Assembly: GCA_050949905.1 (NCBI GenBank)
Contig: JBMNGP010000005.1
Location: forward strand, 62,001 to 126,000
DNA from: DUML01 sp050949905
GTDB lineage: Bacteria > Bacillota > Desulfitobacteriia > Desulfitobacteriales > Syntrophobotulaceae
DNA: 64,000 nucleotides
Direction of reading: 5' to 3'
Position numbers and translations under genes: made by a program. The first letter of the stretch is position 1; each line of letters starts with the position of its first letter. The notes beneath the pieces were generated by a model. That model saw nothing but the letters and a program-made list of their open reading frames with translations. It searched no databases and had not been told where the DNA came from. Of this stretch, positions 27,106-37,500 are shown piece after piece.

Positions 27106-27654
27106 ATGGAGTTGAGGGAAATGGGTATTAGTATGGAACTAATTGATGAAATGCGCAAAAGAACGAACTGCAGCTATCAGGAAGCTAAAGAGCTTTTGGA
27201 AAAGCATAATGGTGACCTCATTGAGGCTATCGTTGAATTTGAAAAGAAACAAGGCAGCAGTTGCAAGCAAAAGAAGGCCGAAAATGGTTCCGGCTTTGGC
27301 AAAAAGGTTAAACAATTGCTGGAGAAGGGTTTTGTTACCCGCTTTATGATCGAAAAGGATCAAAACATTATCTTAAATATCTCGGTTAACGTTTTACTGC
27401 TTGCTTTGCTGGTCACCATGCCGATCTTCTGGCTCTATGTAATTCTATTTGTGGTCTTGTATTTTATGGGTTATAAGATCAGGATCAGAAAAGAAGCAGG
27501 CGCAGAGGTTGATATCAAAGAGATTGTTGATGATTTTGGCAGTAAAGTAAGAACGGCAACAGACAAAATGAGAGAGAAGTCTACCCAGAATGTTCAAACC
27601 ACACCGCAAAGCGAAGAAAAGAAAGACGATATCAACGAAATTACTATTGAATAA
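27106..27654 (+). CDS. DUF4342 protein with UBA/EF-Ts-like N-terminus
   Basis: 182 residues. The first 45 residues (ELIDEMRKRTNCSYQEAKEL then LEKHNGDLIEAIVEFEK) form a UBA-like three-helix module as in EF-Ts. A basic linker, a hydrophobic hairpin (about residues 95-122) and a charged tail follow. This matches DUF4342-type proteins; their role is not established. The start could be 27106, 27121 or 27133, since the only purine-rich site (GAGGGA) lies between the first two. Confidence 0.75.
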   Translation: MELREMGISMELIDEMRKRTNCSYQEAKELLEKHNGDLIEAIVEFEKKQGSSCKQKKAENGSGFGKKVKQLLEKGFVTRFMIEKDQNIILNISVNVLLLALLVTMPIFWLYVILFVVLYFMGYKIRIRKEAGAEVDIKEIVDDFGSKVRTATDKMREKSTQNVQTTPQSEEKKDDINEITIE

Positions 27655-27681
27655 TTAAGAACTTGCAGCTTGCCACTTAAC

Positions 27682-27710
27682 AATGAACCTGTGTTGTTCA
27701 CAGGTTCATT
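27682..27710 (+). terminator. Hairpin after the DUF4342 gene
   Basis: AATGAACCTGTG (27682-27693) and CACAGGTTCATT (27699-27710) form a perfect 12-bp stem with a 5-base loop. The T-run is short. Confidence 0.7.
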
Positions 27711-27782
27711 TCCGCTTATAATGAAGCTAATATCAAAGCTAATATCCACTTTTATTAATTATTTATCAGAGTGGAGGTTGGG

Positions 27783-28469
27783 ATGAAAACAAAAATATTA
27801 GTAATTGAAGATGAGGCTAAAATAGCCAGGTTTTTAGAGTTGGAATTAAAACATGAAGGATATCAGGTGGAAATAGCTCTTGACGGACGGGACGGCTATG
27901 AAAAAGCCCAGGCCGGAAATGTTGATCTTATCATCCTGGATTTAATGATCCCGGGACTGAGCGGAATTGAAGTCTGCCGGCGCTTAAGGCGGGAATCTGA
28001 CGTACCGATAATTATGCTTACCGCTAAAGATGATGTCATTGATAAGGTTATGGGTTTAGACAGCGGAGCCGATGACTATATGACCAAACCTTTTGCGATT
28101 GAGGAATTACTGGCTAGGATTAGAGTAGTTTTAAAAAGAAAAGGAAAAAAGGAAGAACACCCCCATACCTTGCGTGCCGGAAATCTCACCTTATATTGTG
28201 ATGAATACCGGGTTACCTATCAGGAAGAAGAAATAACCTTATCCAAAAAAGAGTTCGAGCTCTTAAAATTTCTCATGGAGAATAGGGGAATAGTGTTAAC
28301 CCGGGAGAAAATACTTGATCATGTTTGGGGATACGATTACTTCGGGGATACGAATGTGACAGATGTCTATATTAGGTATATCCGCAATAAAATAGATCAG
28401 AAGTTCGCGGTGCAGTATATTCATACTGTCAGAGGAGTCGGCTATATGTTTAAAGAAAATGAAAGATAA
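27783..28469 (+). CDS. OmpR/PhoB family response regulator
   Basis: 228 residues. Receiver domain: acidic pocket in VIEDE, phospho-acceptor Asp in LIILDLMIPGLSG, Thr in IIMLTAK and Lys in YMTKPF. The C-terminal winged helix is of the OmpR type (LTREKILDHVWGYDYFGDTN, VDVYIRYIRNKI-like). The start at 27783 has GGAGG 5 bases upstream. Its end overlaps the histidine kinase by 11 bases, so the two form a two-component system. The target genes are not evident from the neighbours. Confidence 0.94.
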   Translation: MKTKILVIEDEAKIARFLELELKHEGYQVEIALDGRDGYEKAQAGNVDLIILDLMIPGLSGIEVCRRLRRESDVPIIMLTAKDDVIDKVMGLDSGADDYMTKPFAIEELLARIRVVLKRKGKKEEHPHTLRAGNLTLYCDEYRVTYQEEEITLSKKEFELLKFLMENRGIVLTREKILDHVWGYDYFGDTNVTDVYIRYIRNKIDQKFAVQYIHTVRGVGYMFKENER

Positions 28470-29943
28470 TAAAGATCATAAAGCAAAAAATAATCAGAAA
28501 AAAACAGATAGGAAAAATCAACAGCCTCATAAGCAGAATGTTCGGAGGATACGTCTTAGCCGGTTGCTTCGTTGGCCGGTAGATTTGATTCGGGCCCTTG
28601 CCAAATTGCTTTCGGAAAAGCTGGAGTTTTCGATCCGCTTTCGTCTAGCACTGAGTTATTTAAGAGTATTTCTAAAAGCCATGCTCGGGGCAGGCTTGGG
28701 CGTAATCTTAGTATTTGTCTTCTTGAAAATTTATTCTACCGTTGAAGGTGATTATAAGCTTCTGCAAACCTTACCTCTGGAGCAGGCGGATTATCTTACT
28801 GTTAAAGATTTCTCTGCGGAAAACAATCTCCCGCTGGTTATTTACGATTATGTCGAAACCCCTATCTTGGAAACCAAGCCGGGATTGACTAATTTTGGTT
28901 ATAAAAAAATACTAGGAGTGGTCAGAACTGAGGACAGCTTTTACTTGGCTGTTAATCGCCATGCAGTTTATAATGGAGTCCCTGTCAGGTTAATAATTTA
29001 TACGGACATCAAGGAAGAGATTGCTGACGTCTTTTTTTTGGCGAAGATAGTGCTAATTGTTTTTGCCATTGTCAGTCTTTTTTCGATAATAGCCATTGCT
29101 TTTTTGGGCCGTGGTTTTTTTCAGCCCCTTAAAGAAATGACGCAAACCGTTAAAGATATCTCGGAAAGAAATTTGAATTTGCGGCTTAATGTCAGTGGCT
29201 CTAAGAATGAGCTGAAAGAATTAGCAATGACCTTTAATGAGATGATGAACAGGATCGAGGATTATTACAGGCGGCAAAAGCAATTCGTCTCGGATGCTTC
29301 GCATGAATTAAGAACACCTATAGCAGTGATTCAAGGTTATGCTGAACTGCTGGACCGTTGGGGAAAGAATGATCCGGAAGTCCTCCAGGAATCCATCGAT
29401 GCCATAAAAAATGAAGCCGAGAATATGAGAGAACTTATAGATAAACTCTTATTTATAGCCAGGCATGATAAAGATAGCTTTATCCTTCAAAAAGAAGAAT
29501 TTAGCCTTACCGAAATGTTGCAGGATATTGTTAAAGAGACTCAGATTATAGACAGCGCCCACCAAATTAAAGCCGATATCCAAAAGGAAGAAACAATCTT
29601 TGCTGATAAAAACAGGATTAAGCAAGCGGTCAGGATCTTTATCGATAATGCTTTGAAATACACACCCCCAGGTAGTGAGATTAGCATACTTTTAGATAGC
29701 GAAGACCGGTACTGTACCATAAGTATTAAGGATACGGGATTAGGGATGACTAAGGAAGAACTTGGGCATATTTTTGATCGCTTTTATCGTTCCGAACAAT
29801 CTAGAAATAAAGTAAAAGGAGGGCATGGCCTGGGATTAGCTATTGCCAAAATAATAATTACCGGCCATGGAGGGAAAATTAAAGTTCGCAGTAAAGTAGG
29901 AATGGGTTCGGAGTTTATCATCTTTTTGCGAAAACAAGTTTAG
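28459..29943 (+). CDS. Sensor histidine kinase (HAMP, HisKA, HATPase)
   Basis: 494 residues. An unusually long, highly basic N-terminal tail (about 60 residues) precedes TM1. A roughly 100-residue extracytoplasmic sensor, TM2, then a HAMP domain ending near LAMTFNEMMNRIEDYYRRQK follow. The H-box is FVSDASHELRTPIAVIQGYAE. The ATPase boxes are IDNALKYTPPG (N), IKDTGLGM (G1) and GGHGLGLAIAK (G2). It phosphorylates the response regulator encoded 11 bases into its own start. The signal is unknown. Confidence 0.94.
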   Translation: MKDNKDHKAKNNQKKTDRKNQQPHKQNVRRIRLSRLLRWPVDLIRALAKLLSEKLEFSIRFRLALSYLRVFLKAMLGAGLGVILVFVFLKIYSTVEGDYKLLQTLPLEQADYLTVKDFSAENNLPLVIYDYVETPILETKPGLTNFGYKKILGVVRTEDSFYLAVNRHAVYNGVPVRLIIYTDIKEEIADVFFLAKIVLIVFAIVSLFSIIAIAFLGRGFFQPLKEMTQTVKDISERNLNLRLNVSGSKNELKELAMTFNEMMNRIEDYYRRQKQFVSDASHELRTPIAVIQGYAELLDRWGKNDPEVLQESIDAIKNEAENMRELIDKLLFIARHDKDSFILQKEEFSLTEMLQDIVKETQIIDSAHQIKADIQKEETIFADKNRIKQAVRIFIDNALKYTPPGSEISILLDSEDRYCTISIKDTGLGMTKEELGHIFDRFYRSEQSRNKVKGGHGLGLAIAKIIITGHGGKIKVRSKVGMGSEFIIFLRKQV

Positions 29944-30026
29944 CATCAGCAAAGAAGCATGGAAGCATTAAAACATTAAAAAAGTTGAAATATTAAAAAA
30001 TTGAAAAATCAAAAAAACAAAAATTG

Positions 30027-30058
30027 AAGCTTAGCCCTCGAACGGACTAAGCTTTTTT
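30027..30058 (+). terminator. Terminator of the two-component operon
   Basis: AAGCTTAGCC pairs with GGACTAAGCTT (with a bulged A), followed by a six-T run. Confidence 0.75.
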
Positions 30059-30193
30059 GAAATAGCTGTTGGGAATTAATCATGGGTGGGAATTATATCC
30101 AGACCAATTTCAGCAAGTAATTTTTTTTATTTTGGGTAGATTATATATCAAATAAATAATATTTTAGGTTAAAAGTAAAGGAGAACTGATAGA

Positions 30194-30478
30194 ATGGATG
30201 CAATGGGTATTATTAGTTGGATTATCCTAGGCGGGATAGCTGGCTGGATTGCCAGCAAATTCACCGGCAATGACGCCAGGATGGGTATTGGCATGAATAT
30301 CTTAGTAGGAATCATCGGTGCGTTCCTCGGTGGTTGGATTGTCAGTTTATTTGGGGTAACCGGTGTTAGTGGGTTTAATATTTGGAGTTTATTAGTAGCT
30401 GTAATTGGAGCAGTAGTCCTCTTGCTATTAATTAATGCAGTAATGGGGAATAAACGCCACGGTTCCCCCAATGTCTAG
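30194..30478 (+). CDS. GlsB/YeaQ/YmgE family small membrane protein
   Basis: 94 residues, three hydrophobic helices with many glycines. WIILGGIAGWIASKFTG and NILVGIIGAFLGGWI are the typical repeats of this transglycosylase-associated/GlsB stress family. The proteins are small envelope proteins of unclear mechanism. AAAGGAGA precedes the ATG. A terminator follows at 30521-30560, so it is monocistronic. Confidence 0.88.
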   Translation: MDAMGIISWIILGGIAGWIASKFTGNDARMGIGMNILVGIIGAFLGGWIVSLFGVTGVSGFNIWSLLVAVIGAVVLLLLINAVMGNKRHGSPNV

Positions 30479-30520
30479 ACTAAATGACCCGGAGCTGACT
30501 AAAGTAGTCGCATTGATTAT

Positions 30521-30560
30521 GCTGTCTTCTTGAAGTACAATTTCAGGAAGACAGCTTTCT
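30521..30560 (+). terminator. Terminator after the GlsB-like gene
   Basis: GCTGTCTTCTTGAA (30521-30534) pairs with TTCAGGAAGACAGC (30542-30555), one wobble, followed by T-rich sequence. Confidence 0.8.
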
Positions 30561-30684
30561 ATTTCGGAGCATATTAGAAATTTAAGACCTAATTTAAGCC
30601 TTGAACTTTTTCCGAACTTTATTTTATATTATATAGAAGTACTGGTTTTTTGAGGAGAAAATTGCGGTAAAATGAGGAGAGAAA

Positions 30685-31533
30685 ATGAAAAGATGTGATG
30701 GCAGGCTACTGAAATCAATTAGCCCTTTTGTGAAGATTATTCCTTATATTATGACCCGGCGCAGTGATGCTCAAATTTTTGCCAAACAAATCATTGCTAT
30801 GGATAAGATCGATGCCTATCTTCAAGCCAAGAAACAGCAAGAATTAAATATTAACTACCTGCATTTGTTTCTGGCACTCTATGTACGCATCATTGCAGAG
30901 CGCCCTCAGCTTAATCGTTTTGTCATGAGTAATCAACTCTATGCCCGTAACGGGATCTATATCTCCATGGCTGTTAAACGGCTGCTTAAGGATGAAGGAG
31001 AAGAAACAACTGTTAAGTTCAAGTTTACCGGGCAGGAGGATATTTTTGAAGTAGCAGAGATCGTAAACCAAACCTTAGCTAACAGTACTATTGCCGGCAA
31101 TTCCACTGAAGCGGATAAGATTGCCTCGCGGATTATGGGTTTACCCTATTTGTTAAAAAAGGTGCTGGTTGGGATTTTAAAGAGTTTAGATAAGCTGAAT
31201 CTGCTGCCCTGTTTAATAATTGAGGCCAGCCCCTTCCATACATCACTTTTTTTTACTTATTTGAAATCTATTAAACTTGATTATATTTACCATCATCTCT
31301 ATGATTTTGGAACTACCAGCCTTTTCGTGGCTCTTGGTAAGGTAAAAAAAATGCCGGTGGTAGAAAATAATACGGTAATAATCAAAGATTGCTGTGAAAT
31401 AGGCTATACGATTGATGAGCGAATCTGCGACGGCTTATATTTTGCTAATTCTTTGAAACTTGTCAAAAAGTATTTGGAAAATCCCTATCTGCTGGAAACA
31501 AGATTAACCAAGGTCAAGTCTGATGTAGATTAA
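30685..31533 (+). CDS. Stand-alone E2-like acyltransferase domain with altered active site
   Basis: 282 residues matching the catalytic domain of 2-oxoacid dehydrogenase E2/chloramphenicol acetyltransferase proteins: an N-terminal helix-rich part, a central LPCLIIEASPFHTSLFFTYL stretch and a C-terminal motif YTIDERICDGLYFANSLKLV. In normal E2/CAT enzymes this last motif is D-H-R-x-x-D-G with a catalytic His. Here the His is Glu, so classical acyl transfer is doubtful. No lipoyl or E1-binding domain and no dehydrogenase partner genes are present. It may be a structural relative with a new role. Confidence 0.7.
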   Translation: MKRCDGRLLKSISPFVKIIPYIMTRRSDAQIFAKQIIAMDKIDAYLQAKKQQELNINYLHLFLALYVRIIAERPQLNRFVMSNQLYARNGIYISMAVKRLLKDEGEETTVKFKFTGQEDIFEVAEIVNQTLANSTIAGNSTEADKIASRIMGLPYLLKKVLVGILKSLDKLNLLPCLIIEASPFHTSLFFTYLKSIKLDYIYHHLYDFGTTSLFVALGKVKKMPVVENNTVIIKDCCEIGYTIDERICDGLYFANSLKLVKKYLENPYLLETRLTKVKSDVD

Positions 31534-31669
31534 TTGCATTCATTTGAAAGAGAGAACATGTTTGCTCTGAGTTTCAGCAATAAGGAAAGAGTGTATAATA
31601 GGGATGAGTATATAGATGAGTATATAATAGAAGTATTAAATTAGTTGAGAACTGTAAGGGAGACTTAAA

Positions 31670-32572
31670 ATGAATGATTACTTAGTTAAAGCCTTGGCCT
31701 ATAGCGGCCAAGTTCGGGCTTATGCGGCACTAACTACCAAAACAGTTGGCGAAGCCCAGCGCAAACATTCCACCTGGCCGACAGCATCAGCCGCTTTAGG
31801 ACGTACCCTGACAGCAGGGCTGATGTTGGGAGCGATGCTCAAAGGTGAAGAAAGTTTGACAATAAAAATAGAAGGCGGCGGCCCGTTAGGAGCTATTCTG
31901 GCCGACGTGAATGCCAAGGGCGAAGTGAGAGGTTATGTAACCAACCCTCAAACACATTTGCCTTTGAATGCCCAAGGAAAACTGGATGTAAGCGGGGTAG
32001 TTGGCAAGAATGGCATGCTTTCCGTCGTAAAAGATCTTGGAATGAGGGATTATTTTACCGGCCAGGTCCCCCTTGTCTCAGGTGAGATTGGCGAAGACTT
32101 TACTTATTACCTGGCTAAATCGGAACAGATTCCCTCTGCCGTTAGTTTAGGTGTCCTGGTTAATCCTGATAATTCAATCCAAGCTGCCGGCGGTTTTATG
32201 ATTCAAATGCTTCCCGGTGCTACTGAGGATGTAATTGCCGGCATTGAAGAGCGTTTAAAAAGTGTTGCTCCGGTTTCCGCCTTGATTCAGGAAGGAATGA
32301 CACCGGAAATAATACTGGAACAAGTTCTTGGCCAGGATAATGTTCAAATTATAGACAAAATGCCTGTTTGCTTTCGCTGCCGCTGTTCCAGAGAGCGAAT
32401 CTCGACTGCTTTGCTCAGCCTTGGCAAAAAGGAATTGGAAGATATAATGGAAACAGAGGGACAGGCTGAAGCTTTATGTCACTTCTGCAATGAAAGATAC
32501 TTGTTTTCCGGCGAAGAGCTGGCAGAGTTAAAAGACGCAGCCAGCCCAAAAGCAAACGAGAATAAGGAATAA
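31670..32572 (+). CDS. hslO: Hsp33 redox-regulated chaperone
   Basis: 300 residues, the usual length. The N-terminal chaperone domain includes SGEIGEDFTYYLAKSEQIPS. The C-terminal zinc switch is C237-x-C239 (in CFRCRCSRER) and C-x2-C (in LCHFCNERY). When the four cysteines are oxidised the zinc is lost and the protein becomes an ATP-independent holdase. An additional Cys at 234 lies just before the first pair. AGGGAG precedes the ATG. It fits an anaerobe meeting oxidative stress. Confidence 0.96.
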   Translation: MNDYLVKALAYSGQVRAYAALTTKTVGEAQRKHSTWPTASAALGRTLTAGLMLGAMLKGEESLTIKIEGGGPLGAILADVNAKGEVRGYVTNPQTHLPLNAQGKLDVSGVVGKNGMLSVVKDLGMRDYFTGQVPLVSGEIGEDFTYYLAKSEQIPSAVSLGVLVNPDNSIQAAGGFMIQMLPGATEDVIAGIEERLKSVAPVSALIQEGMTPEIILEQVLGQDNVQIIDKMPVCFRCRCSRERISTALLSLGKKELEDIMETEGQAEALCHFCNERYLFSGEELAELKDAASPKANENKE

Positions 32573-32628
32573 TAAGAAATAATAAGAAAGGATAGCCTGC
32601 TAAGATATAGAAAACAGGGGAAAAGCTT

Positions 32629-33528
32629 ATGATAGCCTTAAAGAAAGTAGACATTAAAGACAAAAGTTGGATGGATCCATTAATTGCTGCCGGTAACCTG
32701 CCTGGCAGCCATCAAAATTTTACTAATATTTTCGCTTGGGCGGTATTATATGATTATTATACAGCCCAAGTAGGAGAGCGCTTGGTGGTTAGAGGCAAAC
32801 TCGAAAAAGAAGGGTATTATTATCTTTATCCTACAGGTTCCGGGGACCTAAAGCCGGTCATTGAGGAAATGCAGCAAGATGCTGCCGATAATGGGCACGA
32901 TTTTAAACTCTTTGGGTTGACCCCTGACAATATTGCCGTTCTGGACAGCTTGTTTCCCGGAAAATTTACCTACCAGGCAATACGGGACAGTTTTGATTAT
33001 GTTTACCTGCTGGAAAAATTAGTCACTTTAGCCGGTAATAAACTGCACGCTAAAAGAAATCATATTAATAGGTTTAAGCAAAATAATTCCTGGAGTTTTG
33101 AGTTAATTAACAGCAAGAATCTGGACGAATGCTGGGAAATGAATGTCAAATGGTGTCTGCAGCATAATTGCAATGAAGATGATATCCTTTATAAAGAAAA
33201 ATGTGCTGTGCGCCGTTGTTTTGATAATTACTTTGAACTGGGATTGGAAGGAGGGCTGCTTCGCGTAGAAGATAAAGTAATTGCTTTTACCATCGGTGAT
33301 AGGCTTAATTCCGATACTTATGACATTCATGTTGAGAAAGCTTTTGGAGAAATACAGGGTGCCTACCAAATGATTAATCGGGAATTTGCAGCCTATGTGC
33401 AAAAAACCTATCCGGAAATTGTCTATGTCAACCGGGAAGAAGATATGGGATTTGAGGGCTTAAGAAAAGCTAAGCTTTCTTATCGGCCGGTTAGACTGGA
33501 AGAAAAGTATGCAGCTTGGTATAAGTGA
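32629..33528 (+). CDS. DUF2156 protein (GNAT-like, phosphatidylglycerol lysyltransferase-related)
   Basis: 299 residues. The sequence fits the DUF2156 fold, two GNAT-like modules related to the C-terminal domain of aminoacyl-phosphatidylglycerol synthases. Markers are KLHAKRNHINRFKQNN, FEINSK-like and EGGLLRVEDKVIAFTIGDRL, and near the end YVNREEDMGFEGLRKAKLSY. There is no membrane domain. Known relatives transfer amino acids to lipid or peptide acceptors, but members of this soluble group are uncharacterised. The stop overlaps a GTG of the next gene (GTGA), so the two are coupled. Confidence 0.8.
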   Translation: MIALKKVDIKDKSWMDPLIAAGNLPGSHQNFTNIFAWAVLYDYYTAQVGERLVVRGKLEKEGYYYLYPTGSGDLKPVIEEMQQDAADNGHDFKLFGLTPDNIAVLDSLFPGKFTYQAIRDSFDYVYLLEKLVTLAGNKLHAKRNHINRFKQNNSWSFELINSKNLDECWEMNVKWCLQHNCNEDDILYKEKCAVRRCFDNYFELGLEGGLLRVEDKVIAFTIGDRLNSDTYDIHVEKAFGEIQGAYQMINREFAAYVQKTYPEIVYVNREEDMGFEGLRKAKLSYRPVRLEEKYAAWYK

Positions 33529-33542
33529 AACACGAGGTTAAG

Positions 33543-34442
33543 ATGATTGAGATCAGGTTAGCCCAAAAAGGCGAGACAGCTCCTCAAAAAGAGATTTGGA
33601 AGCTTTGTTTTGGAGACAGTTCTGAATATATAAATTTATTCTATGACTACAGGTATAAAGAGGAGGATACTTTATTATTACTGCAGGGTGGAATCATAGT
33701 ATCCATGCTTACGATGCGGCCGGTAACACTAGTTAATTCGTTAGGATCCGGTGTTCCTTCCGTAATGCTTTATGCCATTGCAACCCATCCTGATTTTCAG
33801 CGGCAGGGCTTAATCACGCAACTAATGGAATTTTGCCACCAATACCTGAAAGAGCATAATTTTGCGTATTCTATTCTGGTTCCGGCCGGCCAACAGCTTG
33901 CTGATTTTTACCGCCAATGGGGATACAGGTACGCTTTTTCTATCCGAGAAGCCAAACTTAACGCTGCTTCCCTGGTTAACCTACCGGGCAGGCAGCTTGC
34001 TCATTGTTTAATCTCTGCTATCTGTCCCAGAGAGTATAACCGTCGGCGCAATCAACTTCTGACAGGTAAGAACTATATTTCCTATCCGGAAGCGGAAATT
34101 GCTTACCAGAAAAAGCTGTCCCAACTTTTGGATGCCGATATTTACGCTCTGGATATTGTTTTGCCTAATGAGAAAATCCAGGGTTGTGCAGCGGTTGAAC
34201 GGATCTCGGAAGACCAGGTATTAATCCGGGAAATCTTACTTCCGGAAAAACATATAAGCTGGGTGATTAGGCTGTTAACAGAACAACTGCCTGCCAAGGG
34301 GTATATTGTCCGTACCCCTATGGAGGTCGGCAGCTATTTGGGCGGGACGAAGAAACCTTTGGGCATGCTGAAGGCGATTAAGGAAGATGAAGCGGTGATA
34401 GAGCCAGATAGCCCGGGATATCTGGGATTAGCTTTTGACTAG
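33543..34442 (+). CDS. GNAT family N-acetyltransferase
   Basis: 299 residues from the ATG at 33543, which has GAGG 5 bases upstream. A GTG at 33525 overlapping the previous stop is an alternative start. The acetyl-CoA-binding segment is YAIATHPDFQRQGLITQLME, the classic Q/R-x-x-G-x-G/A region of GNAT motif A. The C-terminal half resembles the sterol-carrier-like domain of two-domain Eis-type acetyltransferases. It is translationally coupled to the DUF2156 gene, suggesting that both modify the same class of molecule. The substrate is unknown. Confidence 0.82.
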   Translation: MIEIRLAQKGETAPQKEIWKLCFGDSSEYINLFYDYRYKEEDTLLLLQGGIIVSMLTMRPVTLVNSLGSGVPSVMLYAIATHPDFQRQGLITQLMEFCHQYLKEHNFAYSILVPAGQQLADFYRQWGYRYAFSIREAKLNAASLVNLPGRQLAHCLISAICPREYNRRRNQLLTGKNYISYPEAEIAYQKKLSQLLDADIYALDIVLPNEKIQGCAAVERISEDQVLIREILLPEKHISWVIRLLTEQLPAKGYIVRTPMEVGSYLGGTKKPLGMLKAIKEDEAVIEPDSPGYLGLAFD

Positions 34443-34599
34443 GTAAAAGGTCTGATAACATTAGCTTCGCCTCTAGCGAAAAAGCTCAATCGAGAAATTT
34501 GATCGACATTTAACGACATTACTTAAGGTTTACTTTTCTTTATGTTATAATTTTAGTAGTAAAATTTTCCCCAATAGAAACAAAGGAGCATCAGAATTT

Positions 34600-37500
34600 A
34601 TGAAAAAATTCACAAACCATCAACGCATTAATGTAACTGTAAACGAACGCAAAATTCAAGTTTGCGAGGGTCTAACTATTCTGCAAGCTTTGCTGCAAGA
34701 AGATATCCATATCCCTCACCTCTGCTATGACATCCGCTTAGAGCGTTCCAACGGCAATTGCGGCTTATGTGTAGTCGAGTTAGGGGAAGGAGATGAGCAA
34801 CGCGAAGTAAAGGCTTGTCAAACCCCTATTAAAGAGGGTATGGTAATTCGAACTAACAGTCCGAAGCTAGAACAATATCGCAAGATTCGCTTGGAACAGA
34901 TTCTCTCAGATCATAATGCTGATTGTGTTGCCCCCTGTGTTATGAAATGTCCTGCTAATATTGATATCCAAGCTTACCTCCGTCAGGCCGGAAATGGTAA
35001 TTTTGAAACAGCTTTGCGCATTATTAAAGAGAAGAATCCCTTTCCTCTCGTTTGCGGAAGGGTTTGCCCGCATCCTTGCGAGTCTGAATGCCGCCGCCAA
35101 TTGGTAGATTCTCCGGTGGCAATTAACTATGTGAAGCGCTTTCTAGCCGATTGGGATATTACTCGGGAGCAACCTTATCTACCCAATAAAAAGCAGAGTA
35201 GCGGTAAAAAAATTGCTATCGTTGGCGCAGGGCCTTCGGGACTTACCTGCGCATATTATAGTGCTTTAAATGGACACGACGTCACGGTGTTCGAACGGCA
35301 TTCCTATGCCGGCGGGATGATGCGCTATGGAATACCCGAATATCGCCTACCCAAAGCTACCCTAGATAAGGAAATCGATTTGATAAGGAAGCTCGGGGTC
35401 AAAATAATGACTAAGAAGACCCTGGGAACTCACATTCTTTTGGAAGATCTGCATAAAGATTTTGATGCTGTTTATTTGGCTATCGGTTCTTGGCGCGCTA
35501 CCCCACTGCATATTGAAGGCGAAAACTTGCCTGGGGTTTGGCTGGGCATTCAGTTCTTGGAACAGGTTACTAAGCAGGCCGATGTTAAGCTAGGAGAAAA
35601 TGTAGTTGTGATTGGCGGAGGGAATACAGCCATTGACTGTGCCCGAACGGCCTTGCGCTTAGGAGCCAAATCAGTGAAGCTTGTTTATCGTCGGACCAAG
35701 GAAGATATGCCGGCAGAACCTTATGAAGTGGAAGCAGCATTGGCTGAAGGGGTTGAAATGTATTTTTTGACTGCACCAAGCAGGATAGTATCTGAGAATG
35801 GCTACAAAATGCTGCATTGTATTAAAATGACTCTTGGGGAACCGGACCGATCAGGGCGCCGCCGTCCAATCCCTATCGAAGGCAGTGAATGTGCTTTTGA
35901 AGCGGATACCATTATTGGGGCTATAGGCCAAAGTACAAACACGCGCTTTCTTTATCATGACCTCCCTGTGAAGCTTAACAAATGGGGGGATATTGAAATT
36001 AACGGTAAAACATTTCAGACATCCGAAGTCAATATTTTCGCCGGCGGGGACTGTGTTACAGGTCCGGCAACAGTTATCCAGGCTGTAGCTGCAGGGCGGC
36101 ATGCTGCGGAATCCATAGACAGTTTTCTGATGAAGGGCTATGTTAAAGAGCAGCCTATTGACTATAGTTGTAGCCGTGGTTCCTTGGAAGACCTGCCAAA
36201 ATGGGAATTCGAAGAAATGCCGAAACTTAAACGGGCCAAGATGCCCGAAATACCTGTTTCGGAGCGGCAGCACAATTTTAAAGAAGTGGAATTAGGGTTA
36301 GATGAGCAAACAGCCCGTGCCGAAGCCAGGCGTTGTCTAAAATGCGGCTGTCACGAGCGTTACGCCTGCGAGCTAAGAAAAGAAGCCAGCGCTCATCAAA
36401 TTGAATTTGTCCAGCCGGTGCATAAAAGGCCTTATATTCCATTAGTCGAAGATCATCCGATTATTGTCCGTGATCATAATAAATGTATTTCTTGCGGACG
36501 CTGTATCGCTGCCTGTGCTGAAGTTGAGGGACCTGATATTCTAACCTTTTATATGAAACACGGCCGCCAGTTGGTTGGTACCAAGGAAGGGCTTCCGTTA
36601 GAAAAGACAGACTGTGTCAGCTGCGGGCAATGTGTTAATGCTTGCCCCTGTGGTGCGCTCGATTATAAAATGGAAGTTGGTAAAGTATTCCGAGCGATTA
36701 ATAATCCGCAGAAAACTGTTGTTGCTTTTGTGGCGCCGGCTGTTCGCAGTGTTGTTTCTTCTCATTTTAATATCAACTTTACCGAAGCAGCGCCCTTTAT
36801 GGCCGGACTGCTGAAAAAAATCGGTTTTGATAAGGTTTTTGATTTTTCTTTTGCTGCAGACCTAACGATTATGGAAGAAACTACGGAGTTATTGGCACGG
36901 ATCAGCCACCAAAGGCCTATGCCCCAATTTACTTCCTGTTGCCCGGGATGGGTTAATTTTGTAGAAAAGCGTTATCCGCAGCTTATCCCGCATCTTTCCA
37001 GCTGCAAATCCCCTCAGGCTATGATGGGTGCCACGGTTAAAAATCATTACACCCAGTTTGCCGGGGTAGCTAAGGAAGATCTTTATGTAGTCTCGATTGT
37101 TCCCTGTATTGCTAAGAAGTTCGAGGCAGCCCGTCCGGAATTTGCACCAGGCGGAATCCGCGATGTGGATGCGGTTCTTACCACAACGGAAATGCTGGCC
37201 ATGGTAGCTCAAAAACAAATCGGCAAAGAAGATATTGAATTACAGGAATTCGATGCCCCTTACAAAAGGGTTTCGGGTGCCGGAGTTTTATTCGGTGCTT
37301 CCGGTGGAGTAGCTGAAGCTGCTCTGAGGATGGCAGTAGAAAAACTCACAGGCCAGCCACTCAAAGATGATTTAGACTTTGAAGAAGTCCGCGGTTTCCA
37401 AGGGCTAAAGGAAGTCATGGTTGAAGTTAATAATAATAAACTAAATGTTGCGGTCATCAGCGGACTTCATAATGTTGAGCCCATTATCGAGATGATCCTT

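Noticed and set aside
29944..30026. A-rich stretch with repeating ATTAAAA and TTGAAA units as a direct-repeat array
   Set aside because: The units vary in length and sequence and no regular spacing is seen; it is low-complexity DNA before a terminator.
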